From NCBI GenBank assembly GCA_027325115.1, contig DAHWFG010000287.1, positions 1 through 15,208 of the forward strand: a stretch of DNA of 15,208 nucleotides, written 5' to 3'. Shown piece after piece: positions 6,660 to 13,585 of this stretch (positions are counted from its first letter, which is position 1; the number at the start of each line of letters is the position of its first letter). Source of the stretch: JAKBCQ01 sp021807585 (GTDB lineage: Bacteria > Planctomycetota > Planctomycetia > Isosphaerales > Isosphaeraceae). The notes below the pieces were generated by a model. That model was not told the DNA's origin and made no database searches. It saw only the letters and a list, made by a program, of their open reading frames with translations. The position numbers and the translations under genes are program-made.

Positions 6660-6666
6660 GGCGAGC

Positions 6667-7140
6667 ATGAAACGAATATTAACAATATTTCTTCAAATAA
6701 GCATAGTTCTTGTCGGCATCGGCGCTCTTGCGTTTCTGCTTTGGGAACCCCGCGTCGAGGGCGTGAACAAAAACGCCGGCCTGTTTGAGATTTATTTCAA
6801 TTTCTTTATTGCATATGTGTATTTAAGCTCGATACCATTTTTCGCCTCGCTCTATCAGGCGTTCAAGGTCGTCGGATACGTCCGACACGATAAGATCGTG
6901 TCGCAAGCGGCCGTAAAGGCTTTGAGGACGATAAAATATTGCGCGATGATCGTCATTGGACTTGTTGCGGTAAGCTTATCGTTCATGATCTTTGGCGACC
7001 CCGAAGACCGGCCCGCGGGGCTTTTCATGCGCTTCCTCTTCACATTTCCTACAATCATCGCCGCGGTCACGGCGGCGCAGTTCGAACGGATTTTGCGGAC
7101 CGCCGTGGAACGACAATCCGTGAACGATCGAAAGGTGTAA
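6667..7140 (+). CDS. DUF2975-like four-helix membrane protein
   Basis: This is a 157-residue protein. I chose the ATG at 6667 because it begins the first membrane helix (MKRILTIFLQISIVLVGIG) and has GAGG 5 nt upstream; longer in-frame starts add 64 polar residues. Four membrane segments lie at about 5-26, 42-64, 91-109 and 119-138. The pattern (VYLSSIPFFASLYQAFKVVG, then AAVKALRTIKYCAM) matches the DUF2975 family (PF11188). DUF2975 genes often sit next to a small HTH regulator; none is seen here, and the partners are instead the two small frames upstream. The function of the family is unknown. It is probably the last gene of the 6287-7140 unit, since hairpins follow its stop. Confidence 0.75.
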   Translation: MKRILTIFLQISIVLVGIGALAFLLWEPRVEGVNKNAGLFEIYFNFFIAYVYLSSIPFFASLYQAFKVVGYVRHDKIVSQAAVKALRTIKYCAMIVIGLVAVSLSFMIFGDPEDRPAGLFMRFLFTFPTIIAAVTAAQFERILRTAVERQSVNDRKV

Positions 7141-7163
7141 CCAAAACACGTCTCGACTCCCTG

Positions 7164-7222
7164 GAACCGAGCGAGTTCGAATGAACTCGTGGTTCGTCCA
7201 CGGTGGTTTCTTGATCGTGGAC
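7164..7222 (+). terminator. Two adjacent hairpins after the DUF2975 gene
   Basis: First hairpin: GAACC (7164-7168) pairs with GGTTC (7191-7195) and encloses CGAGTTC/GAACTCG around a GAAT loop. Second hairpin: GTCCACG (7196-7202) pairs with CGTGGAC (7216-7222), with the T-rich loop GTGGTTTCTTGAT. They begin 24 nt after the stop. No long T-run follows, so intrinsic termination is uncertain. Confidence 0.45.
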
Positions 7223-7289
7223 CGCGGCGAGATTAATGTAGCCTGCGCATCGGTCGTGGCATCCCTAGAAACGCTGTCAACGGCTGATG

Positions 7290-7317
7290 GCGGTCTGCGA
7301 TAGACCGCTTTCCTTTC
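7290..7317 (+). terminator. Hairpin plus T-rich tail just before the 7338 gene
   Basis: GCGGTCT (7290-7296) pairs with AGACCGC (7302-7308) around GCGAT, followed by TTTCCTTTC. It lies about 20 nt before the ribosome site of the next gene. It may be the real end of the preceding transcript or an attenuator in the leader of the 7338 gene. Confidence 0.45.
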
Positions 7318-7337
7318 ACCATATCTCGGAGGCGATG

Positions 7338-7724
7338 ATGAAGGCGATCTTTTCAATGGCGTTGGTACTCGGAATCGGCGGCCTCGTGGTCGCGGCGGAC
7401 AAGGTTGATCCCGTCGGGACATGGAAGTGCGAATATGAGATCGGCGGGCAGACGCGGATGTCCACCCTGACGATCAAGAAGGACGGCGACAAACTCGAGG
7501 GGACGATGAGCTGGCAGGACCAGAAGGAGACAAGCGTCAAGGACCTGAAGTTGAAGGACGAAACCCTCACGTTTTCCGCCTTGCGGAAGTTTATGGATAA
7601 CGAGTTCACCGTCGAGTACTCGCTGAAGATTGACGGAGACACGCTCAAGGGGAAAGGCGCGGCGGATTTCGGGGGCGAAAAGCGGGAATTTGATCTGAAC
7701 GCGAAGCGGGAGAAGAAAGAATAA
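7338..7724 (+). CDS. Small exported beta-rich protein (uncharacterised planctomycete family)
   Basis: This is a 128-residue protein. Two ATGs are adjacent (7335, 7338); GGAGG at 7328-7332 is better spaced for 7338. Residues 1-20 are a signal peptide (MKAIFSMALVLGIGGLVVAA). The mature part begins DKVDPVGTWKCEYEIGGQ and alternates short strands with Gly/Asp turns (TLTIKKDGDKLEGTMSW, LKLKDETLTFSA, EYSLKIDGDTLKGKGAADF), ending in a basic tail. The strand pattern resembles lipocalin-like or small beta-barrel proteins, and from memory close relatives occur in many copies in planctomycetes. Function is unknown; the protein is periplasmic or secreted. It is a single-gene unit flanked by hairpins on both sides. 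Confidence 0.8.
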   Translation: MKAIFSMALVLGIGGLVVAADKVDPVGTWKCEYEIGGQTRMSTLTIKKDGDKLEGTMSWQDQKETSVKDLKLKDETLTFSALRKFMDNEFTVEYSLKIDGDTLKGKGAADFGGEKREFDLNAKREKKE

Positions 7725-7748
7725 CAGGGAGAAAAGGGGTCGCGAGTC

Positions 7749-7770
7749 GAATCGAGGACCGAGTCGATTC
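7749..7770 (+). terminator. Weak terminator-like hairpin after the 7338 gene
   Basis: GAATCGA and TCGATTC flank an 8-nt loop, followed only by TTGCTGT. It lies 24 nt after the stop. The 7-bp stem and short T content make termination uncertain. Confidence 0.35.
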
Positions 7771-7831
7771 TTGCTGTGTAACTTCTCCGCGCCGTGCGCG
7801 CATCGTTTGAGCGCGGCGTTGATCAAAAATG

Positions 7832-7923
7832 CCGGCCCGAAGCGCAAGCGAGTGCATATTCTGATCATTCATTGATTCTCTTCATCGTATAAGAAGTACG
7901 CACTCGCTCGCGCTTCGGGCCGG
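7832..7923. repeat. 24-bp inverted repeat, REP-like
   Basis: Arm 7832-7855 begins CCGGCCCGAAGCGC and arm 7900-7923 begins GCACTCGCTCGCGC. They are reverse complements except at one position. The 44-nt spacer is AT-rich. The arm sequence is, from memory, of a kind that recurs between genes in planctomycete genomes, which would make this a REP-like element. A bidirectional transcript end between two convergent genes is also possible. Confidence 0.65.
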
Positions 7924-8162
7924 TACGGATAGCGACTTCGCCGCGTTCGGCTGAACAAGCCGCCGACGGACCGGCGGCCGCTCGCATCGGATCCGCGTAC
8001 GGCGTTCCGGCGGTCCTCCCGCCTCTAAGTTTTGAGATTCGGCGCGACGAGACGGTTATTGAACTTTTACTAACGTCGCCGATTCAATTGTATTTATATT
8101 ACTTATACATGATGTAATTTGGATTCTTTCGCCGCGATCGCCTGCGAGCGACCGACGTTGAC

Positions 8163-8192
8163 AAAAAAAATCGCATTTGGATCGACGATGCG
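8163..8192 (-). terminator. Rho-independent terminator of the decarboxylase gene
   Basis: On the minus strand CGCAT and ATGCG form a short stem with an 11-nt loop, followed by A and eight Ts. It begins 14 nt after the stop codon of the decarboxylase. The stem is short but the T-run is clear. Confidence 0.55.
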
Positions 8193-8205
8193 GCGAACGC
8201 TCAAA

Positions 8206-9864
8206 TCAGCCGTTACCGTACAACTCGTCAAGATGTCGGTTCGCGAGCGCGAGACCCTTTGGGTAATCGGTTCGACCTCCGACAACTTCGATGTAACAAG
8301 CCGATCGACCGGAGGAGGCTTCGGCGAGTGCGGCGTCAAGTTCGCCGAGCGTCGTGACTTTCGCGGTAAACCATCCCTTGCAACCAAGAGCCGCCGGAAG
8401 GGTGTGGTATTCCCAGGGCGCCAGATCGTTGTATTCCCAATCCGGGTTTTTTTCGAGCGCGCGCTCGATCATGTATCCATTGTTGTTGAGGACAATAATC
8501 ACCGGTCTGAGTCCATAGCGGCCCATCGCGCCAAGTTCGCCGGCGGACATCTGATGCGAGCCCTCGCCTGTGAAGAGCACGGTTCGCCGTGAGCGGTCAG
8601 CCAACGCAACGCCCAGGGTTGCGCCCGTCGCCCAGCCGATCGAACCCCAAAGGCTCTGGCCGTGTACGCACGCTCCGTCAGGCAATGCGAGCGGTACGAT
8701 CCCGGCGGCGGAGCTTCCGGTTTCGATGACGATTTGATCGTTTGGTTTGAGAAAGTCTCGATATCGCTCATACATCGCGTCGACGGTGATCGGATCACCC
8801 GCGCCGCCGATCGGTTTTGAATGGACGGTCTTCGGCGGGGCCGAATATCCGAAGTTCTTGCGGAGCGCATTGCTCACGCCGTCGAATACATCGCGCATTC
8901 GCACCGGGTTGTAAACCCGCTCTCCGATTCGGACGTAATCGACGCCGATCGTCAAGAACCGATCGGGTGAGATCCGGCTAGAATATGCAATGGTATTGTT
9001 ATCATGAAACGAAACTCCGCCGGCATCGATCACCAGGTCGGCTTCCTCGACCGCTTTCAGCACCGCTGGGGAAGACAAGACGCCGGAATACATTCCGGCA
9101 AACTGGGGGTGCGATTCAGGAAGCACACCTTTGTCCATAGCCATCGTGGCGAAGGGACATCCGAGCTTTTCGATCAACGCCAGCAGGCTCGTTTGCAGCT
9201 TGAACCGAGAGACCGTGTAGGCGGGCAATATGGCGACAGATTTCGCCGCGTCGATCCGCCTGGTGATCGCGGTGATTGCGCCGGCAAGATCGGGGCCGCT
9301 CGCGGGCTTCGGGTAGGGCTGCACGTCGCAAGGAGTCACCGGGGTATCGGCATAATCGGATGCGACCAAGATGTACGCCGGTCGGCTCTCGGCGCGTGCG
9401 GTTGCGATCAAACGCTCCATCTCGGGGATGCAATTGTCGGGCGTGATCACCGCCGAAACGCATGCCGCCTGTTCGGAAATATTCGCGAAGTTTTGGAAAA
9501 CACCGTCCCCAAGCGTGTGGTGCGTGATCTTGTGGACCCGCTGATGTCGCATCGTTTGCATGCCGACCAGGTGGAATATGCACGAACGCTCGGCTTTGGC
9601 GCCCATGACCCCGTTCAAAGCCGACAACTCGCCTACCGCGTAGGTGGTCATCAGCATCGCACACCCGCGAACGCGTGCATAACCGTCGGCGGCGTATGCG
9701 GCGTTCAACTCGTTCGAGCAACCAATCCACTTGACCGCGCCGCTTCGAACGACGGCGTCGCAAAGCCGAAACACATAATCACCCGGCACGCCAAAGCACT
9801 CGGTGATTCCTTCACGAGCAAGCCGGTTGATGATGTAATCGCCGACCATGATTGCGGCTTTCAT
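8206..9864 (-). CDS. ThDP-dependent 2-oxo acid decarboxylase (indolepyruvate/pyruvate decarboxylase type)
   Basis: This is a 552-residue protein, the normal length for the family. I chose the ATG at 9864: AGAGG lies 7 nt upstream and the family N-terminus follows (VGDYIINRLAREGITECFGV). The enzyme should convert a 2-oxo acid to an aldehyde and CO2 in the cytoplasm. Residues present: Glu52 in SNELNAAYAADGYAR activates ThDP; the His115-His116 pair lies in THHTLGDG; Glu467 in NNNGYMIE is the second catalytic acid. The central domain is about 190-345 and the C-terminal ThDP domain about 360-540. The Mg/ThDP motif reads GEG (433-435), not the usual GDG, and continues SHQMSAGELGAM. The tail of that domain (WEYNDLAPWEYHTLPAALG) is closer to indolepyruvate and branched-chain oxo-acid decarboxylases than to Zymomonas pyruvate decarboxylase. 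No dehydrogenase or amino-acid gene adjoins, so the substrate stays open. Confidence 0.92.
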   Translation of the reverse strand: MKAAIMVGDYIINRLAREGITECFGVPGDYVFRLCDAVVRSGAVKWIGCSNELNAAYAADGYARVRGCAMLMTTYAVGELSALNGVMGAKAERSCIFHLVGMQTMRHQRVHKITHHTLGDGVFQNFANISEQAACVSAVITPDNCIPEMERLIATARAESRPAYILVASDYADTPVTPCDVQPYPKPASGPDLAGAITAITRRIDAAKSVAILPAYTVSRFKLQTSLLALIEKLGCPFATMAMDKGVLPESHPQFAGMYSGVLSSPAVLKAVEEADLVIDAGGVSFHDNNTIAYSSRISPDRFLTIGVDYVRIGERVYNPVRMRDVFDGVSNALRKNFGYSAPPKTVHSKPIGGAGDPITVDAMYERYRDFLKPNDQIVIETGSSAAGIVPLALPDGACVHGQSLWGSIGWATGATLGVALADRSRRTVLFTGEGSHQMSAGELGAMGRYGLRPVIIVLNNNGYMIERALEKNPDWEYNDLAPWEYHTLPAALGCKGWFTAKVTTLGELDAALAEASSGRSACYIEVVGGRTDYPKGLALANRHLDELYGNG

Positions 9865-10363
9865 CGTGAAACCTCTCGAAACAATTCGGCGGTCGACCGC
9901 CGCGCGACGGCGGCCGAAATTGTTGTTTTGCTTCCCGCGGAGCCGGTCGTGACGCGACGTCGGCGCGGCCAAAGATCGCGGTCAATCTTGAGCCGGCCGG
10001 GGGTCGAAAGCAAGCGCGTCGGCGCGCGTCGGTTCGGCCGATCGGCGCGTTTACGATTGTGATCGAATGCTAATGTACAGTTTAAATAAATATATTCATT
10101 CTTATAATTAAACTATAAATATAGAGAAATTAGATCAAATGGATCTCGGGGCGAAAGGACGGCTATTGATCAATTTTTGACGGCATTGGGTCTCCGGGAC
10201 GGTTCGAGGTCGCCCGGGTCTCGTTACCTGCATACTAAGGTTGTAATGATATTTTTATTCGATTGCCGACCGCGTCGTTCGCCCGCCGCGGTTCATCGCT
10301 TCGCGGTCCCCTGCCGGTTGCGGCTCGGCCCGGTCGCCGGATCGATCAAGGGACACTTGCGGT
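9865..10363. other. Spacer with AT-rich island and repeat copy
   Basis: This 499-bp stretch lies upstream of the decarboxylase (minus) and downstream of the methyltransferase-like gene (minus). No convincing coding frame is seen. An AT-rich island at about 10074-10140 contains a 7-bp inverted repeat AGTTTAA/TTAAACT (10079-10085 and 10108-10114), a possible promoter or operator region for the decarboxylase. At 10288-10324 lies one copy of the 37-bp repeat described separately. Confidence 0.5.
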
Positions 10364-10395
10364 TCATCGCTTCGCGGTCCCCTGCCGGTTGCGGC
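10288..10395. repeat. 37-bp perfect direct repeat, copies 71 bp apart
   Basis: Positions 10288-10324 and 10359-10395 are identical (starting GCGGTTCATCGCTTCGCGG, ending GCCGGTTGCGGC). The second copy contains the last ten codons and the stop of the methyltransferase-like gene; the first lies downstream of that gene. It is either a local duplication of the gene end or two copies of an interspersed element into which the gene now reads. Confidence 0.9.
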
Positions 10396-10861
10396 GCCGG
10401 GGGAAGGGGAGCAGCTCGCGGACTTCGGATCGATAAATGCGATAGGCGTCGCCAAACCGCTCTTCGAGATAAGCCTCCTCCCGCGCGATCGTCGACTTGA
10501 ACGCAAGGTAAGTCACGAGGGGAGTGACGAGGAGCGGCCAGGAGGGGTCAAGAAAGACCATGCCGGGGATTAGGAAGAGGATCCACGCGGAGTAGATCGG
10601 GTTCCTGACGATCCCGTAGACGCCCCCGGTGGCGAGTCGATCGCGGTCGTAGTTCCAATTGAGCGCAATCAGCGCCGTGACGAGAAACGGGAAGCCGACC
10701 GCCAGGAAGAGCATGGACGCGAACACGAAAACCTGCTTCGGGATCGCGCGAATGAGGCAAATATCCGGCCGGTGGTGCGTCAAGGTCGATGCGACGACGA
10801 TATAAACCAGCGCCGTCCCCAGAATGCTCGGCCCCACGCCCCATCGGCTCATCCTCTCCAT
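10364..10861 (-). CDS. Isoprenylcysteine carboxyl methyltransferase-like membrane protein
   Basis: This is a 165-residue protein from the ATG at 10861, which has AGGTGA 8 nt upstream; an ATG 14 codons earlier has no ribosome site and adds polar residues. Membrane segments lie at about 9-29, 43-67 and 93-120. The conserved end of the ICMT/PEMT family is present: LATGGVYGIVRNPIYSAW (78-93, the Arg-Asn-Pro-x-Tyr of the S-adenosylmethionine site), then EEAYLEERFGDAYRIYRSEV (128-147). Bacterial members are mostly uncharacterised; methyl transfer from S-adenosylmethionine to a membrane lipid or prenylated substrate is the family expectation, not shown here. The last ten residues (RNRQGTAKR region) come from a repeat unit and may be a recent extension. 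Confidence 0.85.
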   Translation of the reverse strand: MERMSRWGVGPSILGTALVYIVVASTLTHHRPDICLIRAIPKQVFVFASMLFLAVGFPFLVTALIALNWNYDRDRLATGGVYGIVRNPIYSAWILFLIPGMVFLDPSWPLLVTPLVTYLAFKSTIAREEAYLEERFGDAYRIYRSEVRELLPFPRRRNRQGTAKR

Positions 10862-11098
10862 ATTGTATTCACCTGTTCTTATGCGGAAATCCAACATCAC
10901 CATCGCTTGTGGGCATTCGGCATTTAAGATACAATCCTTTTGAGTTCGTGCTGTGTAGATTTCGTGAGATGTTTCGTCGATATATTCAATTTTATATCAA
11001 GATTACTTAGACACCAGCAAACCTTTACTCCGCGGACGAGCACTTTCGGGCTCGGTTCGCAAGCCGGCCGAGCTGGGTCGATCGATCGGAGCCGTCGC

Positions 11099-11575
11099 AT
11101 GTCAAAGGAAAGTTCGACGGGACGTTGGACGGGCGCATTCGCGGGCGCCGTCACTCGCCCGATGGTCGTTTCAGGGTTCTGGCTCTTTCAGCAGAACCGG
11201 GCCGAGACATGGCTCACGATTCTGATCACCTCCTCCCTTTTCGGTCTGCTCGTCGGCTGGATCAGCGGCTCGATCGCGACGTCTTGCGGCTCACTTCGCC
11301 GCCCGTGGGCCGGCCCGTTGATCGGGGGCCTGATGGGAGCGTTCCTCTCGTTCGTGTCGTCGGTCGTGACCTTGTACTTCCTCTGTCTCGCCACGTACCA
11401 ACCGCGCGCTGCCGAGGTGAATCTCCGATTCTACTGGACTTTCATGACTTTTGTGGGTGCGCTCCCGGGTGTCTTGGGCGGTCTCGTGGCCAATCGTGTT
11501 CGCCGGAACCTTGCCGACCAAATCACCGATGTCGAATACCCGCCCACGGAAAGGCCGTCAAACCCTGAGCATTAA
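11099..11575 (+). CDS. Hypothetical membrane protein, about three transmembrane helices
   Basis: This is a 158-residue protein. The ATG at 11099 has CGGAG 8 nt upstream; longer in-frame starts run back into AT-rich non-coding DNA. Membrane segments lie at about 38-60 (WLTILITSSLFGLLVGWISG), 72-99 (GPLIGGLMGAFLSFVSSVVT) and 112-132 (WTFMTFVGALPGVLGGLV), with a weaker hydrophobic patch at 11-30. A basic cluster (RVRRN) and an acidic, Pro-rich tail follow. Glycine-rich helices suggest tight packing. I recognise no family. It is divergent from the methyltransferase-like gene across an AT-rich spacer and 121 nt before the diheme cytochrome gene on the same strand, so it may be co-transcribed with it. 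Confidence 0.7.
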   Translation: MSKESSTGRWTGAFAGAVTRPMVVSGFWLFQQNRAETWLTILITSSLFGLLVGWISGSIATSCGSLRRPWAGPLIGGLMGAFLSFVSSVVTLYFLCLATYQPRAAEVNLRFYWTFMTFVGALPGVLGGLVANRVRRNLADQITDVEYPPTERPSNPEH

Positions 11576-11696
11576 CCCGGATCGATGACCCGCCGCTCCG
11601 GGATCACCCCCGGCTCATCGTGCGGGACGCCAATCGTTCGTGCGAGTCCGCCGAACCGTCCCGATCGCCTCCCCGTCGTCTTGAGAGTCTCATCCC

Positions 11697-13250
11697 ATGC
11701 CGCGCAAACGCACAAATAGATTCAAGTATAAAGACGTAATCCGTTTGCTTATTCCGGTTGTCGTGATTCTTTTGTGCGGGATTGTTGTGATTTCGCTGAT
11801 GCGGCCGGTTTCCGCGCGGCGCGTATCTCGCGAGTCGCTTCGCTCGTCGTTCGATACGGACATGCGCGACGTCGTCTATGCGTGGGATCGTTCAGACGCT
11901 CGTCTGGAGATTGAGCGCAAGCGGGCGTTCTTCGAGTTCGTTTACGAGGGGTACAAAAGCTCGGTCTGGGTCCCACAAGCATCGCTTGAGGGGAATTGGC
12001 TGACCCGGGCGGTCTTAGGAGACGACCGCGCCGTCGCTAGCGATCGCGTGGGATTGGTCCCCTGGCCGGAGAACCAATTGGTTCCCGCCTACGGAATGGC
12101 GCCCAACCCCTCCCCCGACCGGCCGCCGGGCTGGTCGATCAACTGCCTGGCGTGTCATACGGCCGAAATCGACGGTGTCGCCTACTTCGGCGCGGGGACC
12201 AAGATTTTGGACGAAAGGATCCTGGCCGACACGGTCAAAATGGTCACCGGATCCGTCGGACGGTATCGGCTCGCACACGGAGGACCCGACGATCGGATGG
12301 CGGTGCAAACCCACAAGGTGATGGTGCGACATCATCACGACCGGATCGATCCGCTCACCCGCGGCCGTTCGACGGCGTTCCCAGCCTCGCATGTTGAAAT
12401 GTATATGCGTGCACACGGAGGCGCGATGCCGGGGGACGACCAGGTGCGCCGAGGCGACGTGAAGACTCCTCCGCTGTGGCACACCGCGGCGAAAGCTCCG
12501 TTCGAGCGCTGGTACTGTGACGGAAGTTTTCACGCGTCTCTCCCGCTTATGGCTTCATCCATGGAACTTGAGCTCGACCAATCGTTCGACAAGCTGGTGA
12601 GCTCGGTGCTTCCCACGATCAAGCGCGATTTCGAGGCGGTCATTCGACACCTCAGGCCGCCGCGATATCCCTACGCGATCGATCACGCCCTGGCCGCGAA
12701 GGGGAAAACGCTGTTTTACGCGGACGAAATTGGCTGTGCGAAATGTCACGGGGTCTACGATGGAAACGGTGGAGTCGAGTGGACCGGCATGCACAAGAAT
12801 GTCGGTACAGACCGCGCGCGGATGGAAGTGGTCACCGACGGTTTCATCGACGCCTTCAACCGAAGCCCGCTGGCGGCGGAGGGCCGGCTAGTGACGAGTG
12901 TCGGGTACGCCGCGACGCCTCTTACCGGCGTCTGGGCCAATTACCCGTATCTGCACAACGGCAGTGTCCCGACGCTCCACCACCTGCTCGGTCCGGTCTC
13001 TGAGCGCCCGCGTCTCTTCAGTGTAAAGTCGGCGCGTCGGTTCGACCCTCAACGTGTCGGCCAGCGACTGTATCCCGACGACCGCGTTCGACGGTGGAGT
13101 GAATTCGAGCGTCTCGAACAATTCGGCGACGATCCGAACTGGTTCAATGTGAGCCGGGAGGGTTGCGGCAACGAGGGGCACGATTTCTGGTCGCGAATCG
13201 GATGCGACGCCAACCGCAAGGCGCTGATCGAATATCTCAAGACCCTGTAG
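11697..13250 (+). CDS. Membrane-anchored diheme cytochrome c (RoxA-like / diheme peroxidase type)
   Basis: This is a 517-residue protein. An N-terminal anchor (residues 16-35, RLLIPVVVILLCGIVVISLM) after a basic stretch places the rest in the periplasm. Two c-type heme sites are present: CLACH at 150-154 and CAKCH at 347-351. After the second heme, TSVGYAATPLTGVWANYPYL, then HNGSVPTLHHLLGPVSERP (His420) and FDPQRVG match the conserved C-terminal part of RoxA-like and related diheme cytochromes; HDFWSRIG and ALIEYLKTL are the usual end. RoxA cleaves poly-isoprene with O2; relatives include peroxidases and many uncharacterised planctomycete proteins, so oxidase or peroxidase chemistry is an inference. 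Spacing between the hemes (about 197 residues) fits two domains. The ATG at 11697 has only a weak GAGAG upstream. No cytochrome maturation gene is nearby. Confidence 0.88.
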   Translation: MPRKRTNRFKYKDVIRLLIPVVVILLCGIVVISLMRPVSARRVSRESLRSSFDTDMRDVVYAWDRSDARLEIERKRAFFEFVYEGYKSSVWVPQASLEGNWLTRAVLGDDRAVASDRVGLVPWPENQLVPAYGMAPNPSPDRPPGWSINCLACHTAEIDGVAYFGAGTKILDERILADTVKMVTGSVGRYRLAHGGPDDRMAVQTHKVMVRHHHDRIDPLTRGRSTAFPASHVEMYMRAHGGAMPGDDQVRRGDVKTPPLWHTAAKAPFERWYCDGSFHASLPLMASSMELELDQSFDKLVSSVLPTIKRDFEAVIRHLRPPRYPYAIDHALAAKGKTLFYADEIGCAKCHGVYDGNGGVEWTGMHKNVGTDRARMEVVTDGFIDAFNRSPLAAEGRLVTSVGYAATPLTGVWANYPYLHNGSVPTLHHLLGPVSERPRLFSVKSARRFDPQRVGQRLYPDDRVRRWSEFERLEQFGDDPNWFNVSREGCGNEGHDFWSRIGCDANRKALIEYLKTL

Positions 13251-13585
13251 CGCGGCCCTGAACGTCTCCTGGGAGATCGGAACGGGGATCCAAGTCCCAC
13301 TCGATGTCGCGCGTCCGGCGGGCGTTCTCACACGGGCGATTATCCCACGCGAGGTCGCTTGCTTTCGTGGGAACGGACGTCATGCGTCGGCCTTCCATTT
13401 CCGTCATTCGCTTATGTGTGCCGATCACCGACTTCCCCAAGAGCCGGCCCGCCCGCGCCGCTCGTTCCAGATCCGCGACGGCTCAATTCAAAACACCCGC
13501 AAGCATCTCCATTGAAAATGCGAACGCGAATCGTCATTCCGTGCTCTCGCCGCGTCACCCGCGACTTGAATCCATCGCCGATAAC
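13251..13585. other. Spacer between convergent genes, no clear gene
   Basis: This 335-bp stretch lies between the convergent diheme cytochrome and helical-repeat genes. A minus-strand frame ending at 13237 (with TSVPTKASDLAWDNRPCENA) looks mildly protein-like but has no recognisable family and overlaps the end of the cytochrome gene. I see no strong terminator for either neighbour. Confidence 0.4.

Larger units (their letters stand above)
7725..8205. other. Spacer between convergent genes with REP-like repeat and terminators
   Basis: This 481-bp stretch lies between the convergent 7338 and 8206 genes and holds no convincing gene. It carries a weak hairpin (7749-7770), a 24-bp near-perfect inverted repeat (7832-7923), an AT-rich island at about 8050-8120 and the terminator of the decarboxylase gene at 8163-8192. 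Confidence 0.6.

Noticed and set aside
9004..10062. A 352-codon plus-strand open frame antisense to the decarboxylase
   Set aside because: The minus-strand frame has all family motifs; this one is Arg/His-rich with no recognisable domain.
13237..13480. A minus-strand frame in the spacer (with TSVPTKASDLAWDNRPCENA)
   Set aside because: Mildly protein-like, but there is no good start or ribosome site, no family, and it overlaps the end of the cytochrome gene. Not enough to call.
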